Assembly: GCF_003048615.2 (NCBI RefSeq)
Contig: NZ_CP049263.1
Location: forward strand, 682,001 to 746,000
DNA: 64,000 bases
From: Campylobacter concisus
GTDB taxonomy: Bacteria > Campylobacterota > Campylobacteria > Campylobacterales > Campylobacteraceae
Direction of reading: 5' to 3'
Shown: one piece after another, positions 26,671 through 35,643 of the stretch
Numbering within the stretch: position 1 is the first letter of the stretch
How the letters are laid out: the number at the start of each line of letters is the position of its first letter
Program-made: the position numbers and the translations under genes
The notes under the pieces: generated by a model
Databases searched by the model: none
What the model was told of the DNA's origin: nothing
What the model saw: the letters and a program-made list of their open reading frames with translations, nothing else

Positions 26671-27780
26671 TTGGACTGCAAATACCTAAAAGAGTGCGGA
26701 TCATGCACTCTTTTTACCCCTTATAGTGAGCAAATTTCATTTAAAACTGATCTTATCAAGCAAAATTTTTCCCACTTTTATGAGGGTAAATTTGATCTTT
26801 TTAGCTCAAGCCCAAAGCACTACCGCACGAGGGCTGAGTTTGGCATCTGGCACGAGGGTAGCAAGCTTAGCTATACGATGCACGCAAGCGAGAAGGGCAA
26901 AAAGGTCTTTATAGATGAGTGCCCAAAGGTTTGCGAGCAAATTTCACATCTCATGCCAAGGCTACTTGAGAGCTTGCAAGATGATGAAAATTTACGCACA
27001 AAGCTCTTTGGAGTGGAGTTTATAGCCTGTAAAAGCGGCACTTTAGTCACGCTTCTTTATCACAAAAAGCTTGGTAGTGAGTTTGAAACGGCTATGAAAA
27101 TTATAGCTAGCAAGCTTGATGTGATGATCCTAGCTAGATCACGTGGTCAAAAGCTGCTAAGTGGTGAGCTAAATTTGGTTGATGAGCTAAATGTTGATGG
27201 GCAAATTTATAAATTTAGCCTAAGTGAAAATGCCTTTATCCAGCCAAATAAAGCGGTAAATGAGAAGATGATAGCTTGGGCAAAAGAGTGCGTTGAGGGT
27301 GGCGCTGACCTGCTGGAGCTCTACTGCGGACATGGGAATTTTACGATCCCACTTTCGTTTAAATTTAAAAACGTTCTTGCCACTGAAATTTCAAAAAGCT
27401 CGATCGCAAATGCCCTTAAAAACTGCGAGCTAAATGGGGCAGAAAATATCAAATTTTTGCGAATGGACGCTGATGAGCTGATGAGCGCATTTGCTGGCGT
27501 TAGGGAGTTTAATAGGCTAAAAGATATAAGCTTAAACGACTTTAATTTCTCGCACGTCCTTGTCGATCCGCCACGCGCTGGGCTAAGTGAAAGTGTCATA
27601 AATTTCATTAGAAATTTCAAAAACATCATCTACATCTCGTGCAACCCAGATACGCTAAAAGAAAATCTAAATGAGCTTACTAAAAGCCATAAAGTGATAA
27701 AATTTGCGCTCTTTGATCAGTTTGCCAACACTCATCACATCGAGTGTGGCGTGCTACTAGAGGCAAAAGATAAATTTTAA
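26671..27780 (+). CDS. trmA: tRNA (uracil-5-)-methyltransferase
   Basis: TrmA makes ribothymidine at position 54 of tRNA using S-adenosylmethionine. The 369-residue product has the SAM site LELYCGHGNFTIPLS, the motif VDPPRAGL, and the catalytic cysteine in IYISCNPDTLKENL. Its length equals E. coli TrmA and it lacks the TRAM domain of the RNA methyltransferases RlmCD. The start is TTG at 26671, two bases after the antiporter stop, with only a weak ribosome site, so translation may be coupled. A short Cys-rich start (DCKYLKECGSC) may bind metal and is common among Campylobacter relatives. Confidence 0.93.
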   Translation: MDCKYLKECGSCTLFTPYSEQISFKTDLIKQNFSHFYEGKFDLFSSSPKHYRTRAEFGIWHEGSKLSYTMHASEKGKKVFIDECPKVCEQISHLMPRLLESLQDDENLRTKLFGVEFIACKSGTLVTLLYHKKLGSEFETAMKIIASKLDVMILARSRGQKLLSGELNLVDELNVDGQIYKFSLSENAFIQPNKAVNEKMIAWAKECVEGGADLLELYCGHGNFTIPLSFKFKNVLATEISKSSIANALKNCELNGAENIKFLRMDADELMSAFAGVREFNRLKDISLNDFNFSHVLVDPPRAGLSESVINFIRNFKNIIYISCNPDTLKENLNELTKSHKVIKFALFDQFANTHHIECGVLLEAKDKF

Positions 27781-27794
27781 AAGGAAAGTTGAAA

Positions 27795-29006
27795 ATGGTT
27801 TCATTAAACAAAATAATCCAAGCAAAGATAACGATCGGTCACTTTGTAAATAAAACTCCGTTTGCGCTAAGTGCAAAACTTAGCAAAATTTTGGGCGCAA
27901 ATGTCTATCTAAAAGAAGAAAATTTACAACGAACCGGAGCTTACAAGATAAGAGGCGCTTACAATAAAATAGCTAGCCTAAGCGAGGAGGAGCGAAAACG
28001 TGGCGTCGTGGCTGCAAGCGCTGGCAATCACGCTCAAGGCGTGGCGATAAGCGCAAAAGAATTTGGCGTGCATGCTTGCATCGTCATGCCAGAATCAACC
28101 CCACTTCTAAAGGTAGCTGGCACGAAGGATCTTGGCGCTGAAGTGATCTTAAAAGGTGATAACTTTGATGAGGCGTATGAATTTGCAGTAAATTACGCCA
28201 AAGAAAAAGATATGACCTTTGTTCATCCATTTAACGATGAGTACGTCATGGCAGGGCAGGGCACTGTGGGTCTTGAGATGCTTGATGAGATAAGCGACCT
28301 TGATATGGTTGTAGTGCCAGTTGGCGGTGGTGGCTTAGCTAGCGGCGTGGCAAGCTGTATAAAGCAAGTCAATCCAAAAACCAAAGTCGTTTGCGTCGGT
28401 GCAAAGGGCGCTCCAGCGATGTTTAATAGCTATGGCGCTAAAAAGAGCATAAACTCAAAGTCGGTTCGCACCATAGCTGATGGTATCGCTGTGCGTGATG
28501 CGAGTGAGATCACGCTTAAAAATATTGTTGAGTGCGTGGATGAGTTTGTTCAGGTCGATGATGAGGAGATCGCAACTGCGATTTTGTTCTTGCTAGAGAC
28601 GCAAAAGATCGTCGTTGAAGGAGCTGGCGCAGCTGGCGTGGCAGCACTTATGCATGATAAGATCAAATTTAAAAAAGGCGCAAAGATAGGCGTGGTGCTA
28701 AGTGGTGGAAATATCGATGTTCAGGTGCTTTCTATCATCATCGAAAAGGGTCTTATCAAGTCTCACCGCAAGATGACCTTACAAATCACACTTGTAGATA
28801 AGCCAGGAGCGCTCATGAGCCTAACTGATAGCTTAAAATCAGCAAATGCAAATATCGTCAAGATCGACTACGACCGCTTCTCTACTAAGCTTGACTACGG
28901 CGATGCAAGCATCACTATCACGCTTGAGACAAAGGGCCTTGAGCATCAAGAAAAGATCAAAGATACGCTTAATAAAAACGGCTTTTCTTTCACTCAACTC
29001 TTCTAA
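27795..29006 (+). CDS. ilvA: Threonine ammonia-lyase (threonine deaminase)
   Basis: This PLP enzyme converts L-threonine to 2-oxobutanoate, the first step to isoleucine, or degrades threonine. The 403-residue product has the PLP lysine in TGAYKIRGAYNK, the phosphate-binding VVPVGGGGLASGVAS loop, and a C-terminal ACT-like regulatory domain (about 330-403, QITLVDKPGALMSL). It is shorter than the two-ACT E. coli IlvA and closer to the single-ACT forms. ATG at 27795 was chosen over TTG at 27789 because of AAGGA spacing. A strong stem-loop follows. Whether the role is biosynthetic or catabolic is unclear. Confidence 0.92.
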   Translation: MVSLNKIIQAKITIGHFVNKTPFALSAKLSKILGANVYLKEENLQRTGAYKIRGAYNKIASLSEEERKRGVVAASAGNHAQGVAISAKEFGVHACIVMPESTPLLKVAGTKDLGAEVILKGDNFDEAYEFAVNYAKEKDMTFVHPFNDEYVMAGQGTVGLEMLDEISDLDMVVVPVGGGGLASGVASCIKQVNPKTKVVCVGAKGAPAMFNSYGAKKSINSKSVRTIADGIAVRDASEITLKNIVECVDEFVQVDDEEIATAILFLLETQKIVVEGAGAAGVAALMHDKIKFKKGAKIGVVLSGGNIDVQVLSIIIEKGLIKSHRKMTLQITLVDKPGALMSLTDSLKSANANIVKIDYDRFSTKLDYGDASITITLETKGLEHQEKIKDTLNKNGFSFTQLF

Positions 29007-29014
29007 ATTTACAA

Positions 29015-29039
29015 GCTCGCTACCTTTAAAGTAGCGAGC
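29015..29039. terminator. Bidirectional terminator between ilvA and the autotransporter gene
   Basis: The perfect 9-bp stem GCTCGCTAC/GTAGCGAGC has a CTTTAAA loop. The T-tracts are modest on both sides (ATTTCTAAC on +, TTGTAAATTT on -). It separates two convergent genes. Confidence 0.75.
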
Positions 29040-29047
29040 ATTTCTAA

Positions 29048-32000
29048 CTAAAACAATATCTCAAATTTAGCATTTACGCTGTTTGATCTTACATCTTTAG
29101 CAAAAGCTCCAGTGTAAGAAAGGCCTAAATTTACATTTTTATAGACATTTGCTTTTATGCCAAGGCTAGCTGTGCCAAGGTTTTTAACCTCTTTGCCCTC
29201 TAGCTCTAGATATCCAGCATTTGCGACATTTACGCCGATTGTTGGTTTTGTGTCGCCAACTAGTCTGTTGTATGCTAGATCAGCTTCAAATTTCATCTTA
29301 GTGCTACCTAGACTAAATGGTACGCTAGGGTTTAGACCAAGGCTAAAAATGCCTAAATTTCTAGTTTTTTCATCAACATCCATCTTAAAAATTCCTACAT
29401 TTTGGCTTGTGCTATCAGTTTTCATGCGTAGATAGCTTGCACCCACATAAGGGTTTAGCGAGAAATTTTCTGTGTTAAAGCTAGTTAGGGCTAAATTTGC
29501 ATAAGCATTAAGCGCTTTTTCTTTGCTTTTTATATGATCGTTTGAGTAAAAGCTTGCGATTGTTGCACCATTTTGAGTTTTGCGCTTAGCATCTGTGTAT
29601 AGGACGCCAAGGTCTAGTTTTGTGCTAGCGATCTCACTTTTGCCGTAGATGCCGATGCTTTTGCCTTTTGTCTTATAGGCATCATCGCCGTCTTCTTTTA
29701 CTTTTTCTGTGCTAGCACCAAGAACACCGCCAAGTACAAATGCGTCATTTACACTGCCGTCAAATCCAAAAAGCTGTGTCATAGAGTTTGTTTTGATGTC
29801 ATTAAATTTCATAGCGTCAAACATGGTATTTGACCAAAATTTCATACCGTTTGAGTCGCTTGCTCTTATGCCAAATGGGTCAGATTCGTGGTTGATAACT
29901 GCATTTTTAAGAATGATATTTTCTAGTAAAAATGCATTGTGCTGAGCTAAATTTGCCTCATTTGCAAAGGTTTTTAGAGTTTGTTTTGCCTCTTTTGGTG
30001 TAGTGTAGATGAAGTGTCTATAAAGATCGCTTGTGATAACTGCTGGTCTGCTTCTAAATGGTGAAGGAAGTAGCGCTGGCTGGCTTGCTGTGCTTTCTAT
30101 GAGCTGTGCAACTTTCTTTTGGTTGTCATTAGCTGCGATGCTTGTCATTGTATTTTTTGATTTTTTAAGGGTAAGCTCTAGCTTGTCATCACTATAGTTT
30201 TTTCCAAGATCAAAAAATGCATACTCTTTTGAAAGGGTATCTTCATAGCCTTTGAAATTTCCAGTTGCAGTAAATGTCTTTGATTTTGTGCTGTCGTTAT
30301 AGAGCCTTTGCATGATCTCTAAGCTTGGCTCACTTATGTTTATAAATGAGTTTTTCTCAAAGTTTAGATCTAAATTTGAAGCGCCGTTTGAGACGATGTA
30401 GCTACCGCCTGATTTTATAGTGGCTTTTACTACGTCATTTGAGCTTTTTTTGGTCACTTCTCCTAAAGATAGTTGCAAGGTAAATTTATTTCTACTAACC
30501 TTTGGCACGCTCATTTGTTTTACAATTTCTAGTGCGCCGCCATTTTCTACTATCACATCGCTTGATTTTAAAGATTGATTAAGAGCTGTGATCTTGCCGC
30601 CTTTTATCATGGTCTTGCCAGTGTAAGAGTTGTCTCCTGCTAGGCTTAGTGTGCCTTGACCTCTTTTTATAAGAGTACCTTCATAGCCCTCGCTTGCTCT
30701 TAGCTCTCTTGCTCTTTCTCTAGCATTACCTATCTCAAGTTCAGCTTTTTGCTCTGGTGTTAAATTTGTTATTTTCTCTAGCTCAGCCTTGCGCTTGGTC
30801 CAAATTTTAGCCTCTGCATCATCTTCTGTTTTTCTAAATTTGATAGCCACATCGCTTATGTTGTTTGAGTAGATATCATCACTATTTAAATTTACATCAA
30901 ATACTCCTAGAAGCTGACCTGGTCCAAACATCGCCTTATATAGATCCACTACGCCCCAGCCCCAGCGCTCATCAGGCACTCCAAGCGCAGCAGTAAAGCC
31001 TGAAATTTTTCTAGTATCAGCTGGCTCTTTGAAATCATCATGAATCTGCCTTGCAGTAGTTAGTAGCACCTCTCTTATCTGGGCGTTATTCATATATGGA
31101 TATCTTTGCATGATGACACCAAGCGCGCCAGTGACGTGTGGAGCTGCCATTGATGTGCCGCCTTTTGTGCCGTAGTCTGCTTTGCCAGTTTTTAGATCAA
31201 CGACGGTTGAGTATATAGGTTTTGCAGGTGCTGCCACGCTCCACCATTTTGAGTGGCCAGGTGTGTTGTAGCGCTGCGTGTCGCCCTCTAGCTGACCAGT
31301 GACATTTAGCCAGTACTTCTCAGCATCAGGTCTAAAGTATGGAAGCATCGCTCTTGTATATGACTCTTTCATCCCGTCTCTGTTGCCAGCAGTAAAAATT
31401 TGGATGACGCCATATCTTGTAGCGACCTCATAGGCTGCATCTAAGAAATTTTTGCCATTTACTACAAATGGATAGTAGCTTTTATAGGCAGCATCAAGAT
31501 CTTTTATATCTAGGTTGTTGCCACCATCATATCCAGTAGCACCTTCATAGGCTTTGTAAAATTTGCGGTTTGAACCCCAGCTGTTATTTATCGCTCTAGC
31601 TCCACTCTTTGCTAGTCCTTCGTAGGATTTTAAAAAGAAGTTGTAGTCTTGATTTGGACCATATGTCATGCCGTCAGTGCCGCCAGTATTGCCCATTATA
31701 AGCCTTGAGTCAAATGCTACGCCGTGCATGCCAACGCCATCTCTTGAAGCAGCTATGCTGCCAGCTACGTGAGTGCCGTGAGAGTCATTTACTCCAGCTA
31801 TCCAGTCACCATCTATGCTAAATTCCTCGCCTTTTTTAAAGTCACCAAAGTTTTTTTTATTTTTATCTCCGCTGCCTTTTCCAACTAATGGTGAGTTGCC
31901 ATACTCGGTGTCAGGGTATCTTTGACCATCTTTGTAGTAGCTACCAGAAACCTTTAGCGCACTTACTCTGCCATCACTAAATTCTGGATGGCTAAGTAGC

Positions 32001-32239
32001 ACTCCAGAGTCCATCACACCAAGCGTTACTCCTTTGCCAGTTGCTCCAAGAGCATACGCAACGGCTGCGTTCATACTCACTAAACCCCAGTCAGCTTTGT
32101 ATTCATCGCTTTGCCAGCTTTTTATATCGCCAAATTTACCTCTGTTTTGCTCACTGGCACTTAGTTGATTAGCAAGCAAAAGAGTGCAGCAAGCAACGCT
32201 TAAAAGGATGCACTTTTTGCTTGAAACAGATCTTTTCAT
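29048..32239 (-). CDS. Subtilisin-like serine protease autotransporter
   Basis: This type V secreted protease cleaves proteins at or beyond the cell surface. The 1063-residue protein has a signal peptide (ILLSVACCTLLLANQLSASE). An S8 domain (about 45-440) carries the full triad: Asp77 (GVMDSGV), His154 (DSHGTHVAGS) and Ser363 (GTSMAAPHVTG). Asn286 (TAGNRD) lies near the oxyanion hole. A helical/beta-helix linker contains the passenger-repeat motif GTLSLAGDNSYTGKT (about 545). The last 280 residues form a translocator beta-barrel ending in Phe. It resembles SphB1/NalP-type proteases. AAAGGA precedes the ATG at 32239. It may process other surface proteins, but the target is unknown. Confidence 0.94.
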   Translation of the reverse strand: MKRSVSSKKCILLSVACCTLLLANQLSASEQNRGKFGDIKSWQSDEYKADWGLVSMNAAVAYALGATGKGVTLGVMDSGVLLSHPEFSDGRVSALKVSGSYYKDGQRYPDTEYGNSPLVGKGSGDKNKKNFGDFKKGEEFSIDGDWIAGVNDSHGTHVAGSIAASRDGVGMHGVAFDSRLIMGNTGGTDGMTYGPNQDYNFFLKSYEGLAKSGARAINNSWGSNRKFYKAYEGATGYDGGNNLDIKDLDAAYKSYYPFVVNGKNFLDAAYEVATRYGVIQIFTAGNRDGMKESYTRAMLPYFRPDAEKYWLNVTGQLEGDTQRYNTPGHSKWWSVAAPAKPIYSTVVDLKTGKADYGTKGGTSMAAPHVTGALGVIMQRYPYMNNAQIREVLLTTARQIHDDFKEPADTRKISGFTAALGVPDERWGWGVVDLYKAMFGPGQLLGVFDVNLNSDDIYSNNISDVAIKFRKTEDDAEAKIWTKRKAELEKITNLTPEQKAELEIGNARERARELRASEGYEGTLIKRGQGTLSLAGDNSYTGKTMIKGGKITALNQSLKSSDVIVENGGALEIVKQMSVPKVSRNKFTLQLSLGEVTKKSSNDVVKATIKSGGSYIVSNGASNLDLNFEKNSFINISEPSLEIMQRLYNDSTKSKTFTATGNFKGYEDTLSKEYAFFDLGKNYSDDKLELTLKKSKNTMTSIAANDNQKKVAQLIESTASQPALLPSPFRSRPAVITSDLYRHFIYTTPKEAKQTLKTFANEANLAQHNAFLLENIILKNAVINHESDPFGIRASDSNGMKFWSNTMFDAMKFNDIKTNSMTQLFGFDGSVNDAFVLGGVLGASTEKVKEDGDDAYKTKGKSIGIYGKSEIASTKLDLGVLYTDAKRKTQNGATIASFYSNDHIKSKEKALNAYANLALTSFNTENFSLNPYVGASYLRMKTDSTSQNVGIFKMDVDEKTRNLGIFSLGLNPSVPFSLGSTKMKFEADLAYNRLVGDTKPTIGVNVANAGYLELEGKEVKNLGTASLGIKANVYKNVNLGLSYTGAFAKDVRSNSVNAKFEILF

Positions 32240-32538
32240 ATCTCGTCCTTTACATAAAATTTAAACCAATTCTAAAATTCTTAAAATAAATTATTAATTA
32301 AAATAATAATAATTTAATAAAAAATCGTAGGCTAAATTTACGAAAATATACGTTATTTACGCTATTTTTACATTTAGCTAGATATTTTTATAAAAGAGTT
32401 CATCTAAAATTAGTTATTTAAATATAATTTTTTTTGTATCTATTTTTAAAACTATTATTTATATATTTTTTTAAAGGATTATTATTTTTCATTAAATTTA
32501 CAGGACTAAAATTTCGCAAATTTATTCAAGGATGAGAT
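32240..32538. other. Very AT-rich divergent intergenic region
   Basis: This 299-base gap separates the divergent autotransporter and MBL-fold genes. It is almost entirely A and T, with TAATAATAATTTAATAA-type runs (about 32295-32325) that loosely recall Fur or H-NS-like binding sequence. A GACTAAAATT -10-like element lies near 32503. I see no RNA gene, ORF with a ribosome site, or repeat. Promoters for both genes must lie here. Confidence 0.5.
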
Positions 32539-33372
32539 ATGAAAAAGAGTTTATTAAGCCTTGCGTTGTTTTGCACTTTAGCTTTTTGTGCCGATGATGA
32601 GGTGGTTGGCAAACAAAATGATCAAGTATGGATAGGAGCTATGGGCGGATGCAAGCTTTATGTATTTTCACTAAAGACGACTGACGCGCCAGTAGATAAG
32701 CTAATAGCCAAAGATGAGGCGCAAAAAGAGCTTGTGGCAAATACTAAAAATTTACCAAACAAACACAACGTAATGTTTGCAAAGTGCGAGGACTATACGG
32801 CACTCATAGATAGCGGCTATGAAGATAGCTTGAAAAATTTAAAGTATGATCTGCAAACTTTTGGCAATATAAAGCCAGAGGACCTAACCTACGTCATCAT
32901 CACGCACGCTCATCCTGATCACATAGGTGGGCTCATAGATGGAGGCAAAAAGACATTTAAAAACGCCAAGCTTCTTATAGATGAAAAGGAGTGGGACTAC
33001 TGGATGAAGGGCAAAGATGAGAGGATAAAAGAAATTTTATCGCTTTATAAGGATGATAAGAGCTTTTTTGATCATAAAAAGCCGCTATTTGACGGGGCGC
33101 TAAAGATCATGGCTATCCCAGCCTACGGCCACACTCCAGGGCACAACATGATAAGCTTTGAGTCAGATAACGACAAGATCATCTTTATAGCCGACCTTCT
33201 TCACGTCCTAGCAGTGCAAGAGGTCGAGCCAAGCATATCTATCACTTATGATATAGATCCAGTGCAAGCTGCTAAAACGAGAGAAAAGGTGCTTGATGGC
33301 TTGGAGGACGAGACTACAAAGATAGTGGGAGCTCACATGCCTTATAATAGCCCCATCACCTTGCCTGAGTGA
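32539..33372 (+). CDS. Periplasmic metallo-beta-lactamase-fold hydrolase
   Basis: The 277-residue protein has a signal peptide (KKSLLSLALFCTLAFCADD) and the dinuclear-zinc motif THAHPDHIGG (about residues 120-130). Later metal ligands are in AYGHTPGHNM, the Asp of FIADLLHVL and the final His of GAHMPYNS. These define a hydrolase of the MBL superfamily, closest in layout to lactonase or glyoxalase II-like enzymes. The hydrolytic substrate cannot be read from sequence. Two cysteines in the mature N-terminal part (GGCKLYV, AKCEDY) may bond. AAGGATGAG lies before the ATG. Confidence 0.87.
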   Translation: MKKSLLSLALFCTLAFCADDEVVGKQNDQVWIGAMGGCKLYVFSLKTTDAPVDKLIAKDEAQKELVANTKNLPNKHNVMFAKCEDYTALIDSGYEDSLKNLKYDLQTFGNIKPEDLTYVIITHAHPDHIGGLIDGGKKTFKNAKLLIDEKEWDYWMKGKDERIKEILSLYKDDKSFFDHKKPLFDGALKIMAIPAYGHTPGHNMISFESDNDKIIFIADLLHVLAVQEVEPSISITYDIDPVQAAKTREKVLDGLEDETTKIVGAHMPYNSPITLPE

Positions 33373-33400
33373 GTAAATTTCTTTTGCTTTACAAATTTAG

Positions 33401-33408
33401 GATAAAAT
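33401..33408 (+). promoter_or_regulatory. -10-like box upstream of the DUF4230 gene
   Basis: GATAAAAT lies 22 bases before the start codon of the next gene, with AAAGGAG between. It suggests the DUF4230 gene and perhaps the DyP peroxidase gene start a new transcript. Confidence 0.45.
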
Positions 33409-33429
33409 GCGGGCTTTAAAGGAGAAAAT

Positions 33430-34125
33430 ATGAGCGAATACGCAAATTTGATATTAGCTATCTTGCTAGCTATTTTGGCATTTGCATTTTATAGGTCAAA
33501 CAAGGCGCTAAAAAAGGCAAAAGACGATAGCGAAAATGTCTCAGTCAGCACTGAAATTTCGCAGCTTAAAAGCATCGGTGAGCTATCTGTCTTTCAGGTC
33601 TATAGCAAAGAGATCGTCACAAAGACAGATCATGCGTTTGGAAATTTTGGCAAAGAGTATCTAAGGTGGCTAGTAAGCGAGAAGAAGCTTTCGATGATAT
33701 TTGAATTTGAGATAAATTTCATCTACGATCTAACCAGCCCTAGACTTGAGATCATGCAGATCGCAAACTCTAGCTACAAGATAAAAATGCCTCCATGTAA
33801 GTATAAATTTTCAATCGCAGATATGAAATTTTATGACGAGAAAAATGGCAAATTTATACCATTTTTGCTGCCTGACTCGCTAAATGGCTTTTTTGGTAGC
33901 ACTTTTACAGAAGAAGATAAAAATAGGCTAATAGAAGAGGCTAGAAACGAGGTTAAAAAGATGAGCGTTCGCCTTATCTCGCAGCTTCAAAGTAAAATCC
34001 ACAAATCAGCTCGCGACACGCTTGAAGCGATAGCTAAGAGCTTTGGCGCAAACAAGGTCGAGTTTGTCTTTGACGATAGCGACGAGCAGATCAACGAGCA
34101 ACTAAATTTAGAAAATATCGCATAA
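33430..34125 (+). CDS. DUF4230-like membrane-anchored protein
   Basis: The 231-residue protein has one N-terminal membrane helix (about residues 6-22, ANLILAILLAILAFAFY), a basic stop-transfer segment, and a soluble domain. The domain shows ISQLKSIGELSVFQVYSKEIV and then SMIFEFEINFIYDL, which resembles DUF4230, a widespread family of unknown role. The C-terminal part is helical and charged (RLIEEARNEVKKMSVRLISQL). It lies 23 bases before the DyP peroxidase gene and is probably cotranscribed with it. No catalytic motif is visible. Confidence 0.72.
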   Translation: MSEYANLILAILLAILAFAFYRSNKALKKAKDDSENVSVSTEISQLKSIGELSVFQVYSKEIVTKTDHAFGNFGKEYLRWLVSEKKLSMIFEFEINFIYDLTSPRLEIMQIANSSYKIKMPPCKYKFSIADMKFYDEKNGKFIPFLLPDSLNGFFGSTFTEEDKNRLIEEARNEVKKMSVRLISQLQSKIHKSARDTLEAIAKSFGANKVEFVFDDSDEQINEQLNLENIA

Positions 34126-34148
34126 AAACAAAATTTAAAGGAGAAAAA

Positions 34149-35072
34149 ATGAGTGTAAATTCACAAGAGGTCACACAAGCACCTGGCAACAACACAGTCT
34201 TTCAAACATGGGTTTTAAAAGGCGACAAAAAGGCATGTAAAGAGGGCTTTGCTAAGCTTTGTGCTTTGGTTGTAAATTTAAACAAAACTGCTAAAGTTAG
34301 ATTTGGCGCAAATGAAAATGTAAATTGCGTCCTTGGCGTGGGTCATGATGCTTGGAAAAAGCTTGGAATTTCAAAAGAATTACCAAAAGAGCTTGTAAAT
34401 TTTAAAGCGATCAAAGGCGACAAACACGAGGCTGTTAGCACAAAGGGCGATATCCACATCCACATCCGCGCGCTAAATGCGGCTGACTGCTTTGACATGG
34501 CGCAAAATATCAAAGAAGTTTTGTTTAAATTTGCAGAGCTTACAGATGAGACTCAAGGCTTTAAGTACCACGACGGCAGGGCTATCATCGGCTTTGTAGA
34601 TGGCACTGAAAACCCTGATGGCGAAGATAGAGACCTTTTTGCAAAAGTCGGCAAAGAGGACGCTAAATTTAAAGGTGGTAGCTACGTTTTTGTCCAAAAA
34701 TACTTCCACAAAATGAAAGAGTGGAACGCCACAAGCGTAAGCGAGCAAGAAAAGGTTATAGGCCGCTCAAAAGAGTATGACATCGAGATGGACGAGAGCG
34801 TAAAACCTACAAATTCACACTCAGCTGCTGCAAATGTCGGCGACGATAAAAAGGTCGTGCGCGGCAATATGCCATTTACTGAAGGCAGCAAAACAGGCAC
34901 TTATTTCATCGCTTATGCAAGCACATTTTCAACGGTTGAGCTTATGCTTAAAAAGATGTTTATCGGCGAGCCAAAAGGCAACTCAGATAGACTACTTGAC
35001 TTTAGTACGCCAGTAACTGGGGCTTTATATTTTGCTCCTACGCTTGATATGCTTGGTGACTACGAGGGATAA
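34149..35072 (+). CDS. Dye-decolourising (DyP-type) haem peroxidase
   Basis: DyP peroxidases use haem and H2O2 to oxidise diverse substrates, and some have been proposed to release iron from haem. The 307-residue length is that of the short bacterial group. The signature GxxDG appears as IGFVDGTENPDGEDRD (Asp in the distal pocket). The expected proximal haem histidine is in TNSHSAAANV, and the distal arginine region is GKSGTYF-like (EGSKTGTYFIAYA). There is no signal peptide, so it acts in the cytoplasm or is carried elsewhere. AAAGGAG precedes the ATG. No encapsulin gene, a common partner, is seen nearby. Confidence 0.93.
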   Translation: MSVNSQEVTQAPGNNTVFQTWVLKGDKKACKEGFAKLCALVVNLNKTAKVRFGANENVNCVLGVGHDAWKKLGISKELPKELVNFKAIKGDKHEAVSTKGDIHIHIRALNAADCFDMAQNIKEVLFKFAELTDETQGFKYHDGRAIIGFVDGTENPDGEDRDLFAKVGKEDAKFKGGSYVFVQKYFHKMKEWNATSVSEQEKVIGRSKEYDIEMDESVKPTNSHSAAANVGDDKKVVRGNMPFTEGSKTGTYFIAYASTFSTVELMLKKMFIGEPKGNSDRLLDFSTPVTGALYFAPTLDMLGDYEG

Positions 35073-35111
35073 ATTTAGCTTGGGGCGAAGCAAATTTGCC
35101 CCTTTAAATTT
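35071..35111 (+). terminator. Terminator after the DyP peroxidase gene
   Basis: GGGGC (35082-35086) pairs with GCCCC (35098-35102), and the flanking AAATTTA and TAAATTT extend the stem. It begins at the stop codon of the DyP gene. The EamA gene starts 13 bases later, so it may act as an attenuator. Confidence 0.6.
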
Positions 35112-35123
35112 ATAAGGATAAAG

Positions 35124-35546
35124 ATGCCAGAGTGGTTTATCTACGCAGCTCTTTCGGCTGTTTTTGCTGCACTTACAGCGATCTTTGCAAAGCTAGGCGT
35201 AAAGGACATCGACAGCGATTTTGCGACATTTATAAGAACGGTCGTTGTCATTTTGATGCTTGTTTTGCTTTTAAGTGTGGCTAAAAAATGGCAACCGCTA
35301 AGCTCGCTAAGTCTCAAAAACTGGCTCTTTCTTATACTAAGTGGCATGGCGACTGGGCTTTCATGGCTTATGTATTTTAAAGCGATGCAAGCAGGCAAGG
35401 TCTATCAGGTAGCACTGGTTGATAAATTTAGTGTTGTGCTGGCTATCATTTTGGCTGTCATATTTCTTGGTGAGAGGCTAAATTTAAAAGAAATTTTAGC
35501 CGTTTGCCTTATCGTATCTGGCGTGTTTCTACTCATTTTTAAATAA
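35124..35546 (+). CDS. Half-size EamA-family transporter
   Basis: The 140-residue protein has five hydrophobic segments and one EamA repeat, instead of the usual two repeats in ten-helix drug/metabolite transporters. Visible motifs are EWFIYAALSAVFAALTAIFAKLG at the start, DFATFIRTVV in the middle and YQVALVDKFSVVLAIILAVIFLGERL, typical of EamA repeat ends. Single-repeat forms must dimerise. The substrate is unknown. AAGGA precedes the ATG. It is not a truncation by any visible frameshift; single-repeat members are an established subgroup. Confidence 0.82.
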   Translation: MPEWFIYAALSAVFAALTAIFAKLGVKDIDSDFATFIRTVVVILMLVLLLSVAKKWQPLSSLSLKNWLFLILSGMATGLSWLMYFKAMQAGKVYQVALVDKFSVVLAIILAVIFLGERLNLKEILAVCLIVSGVFLLIFK

Positions 35547-35643
35547 ATTTTTCTGCGTTATTCTTAAAGTATATTTTTAATTTTAATTTGTAATTAATCA
35601 AAAAGCCTCTAGAATTTGACAATTTCATTTTGAAGTGAGAAAT

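Noticed and set aside
35124-35546. EamA gene as a truncated pseudogene
   Set aside because: Single-repeat five-helix members are known, and there is no second repeat or frameshift remnant after the stop.
35616-35628. TTGACAATTTCAT before the cytochrome gene as an FNR box
   Set aside because: The second half-site is poor and it lies about 20 bases from the start codon, in the leader and not the promoter.
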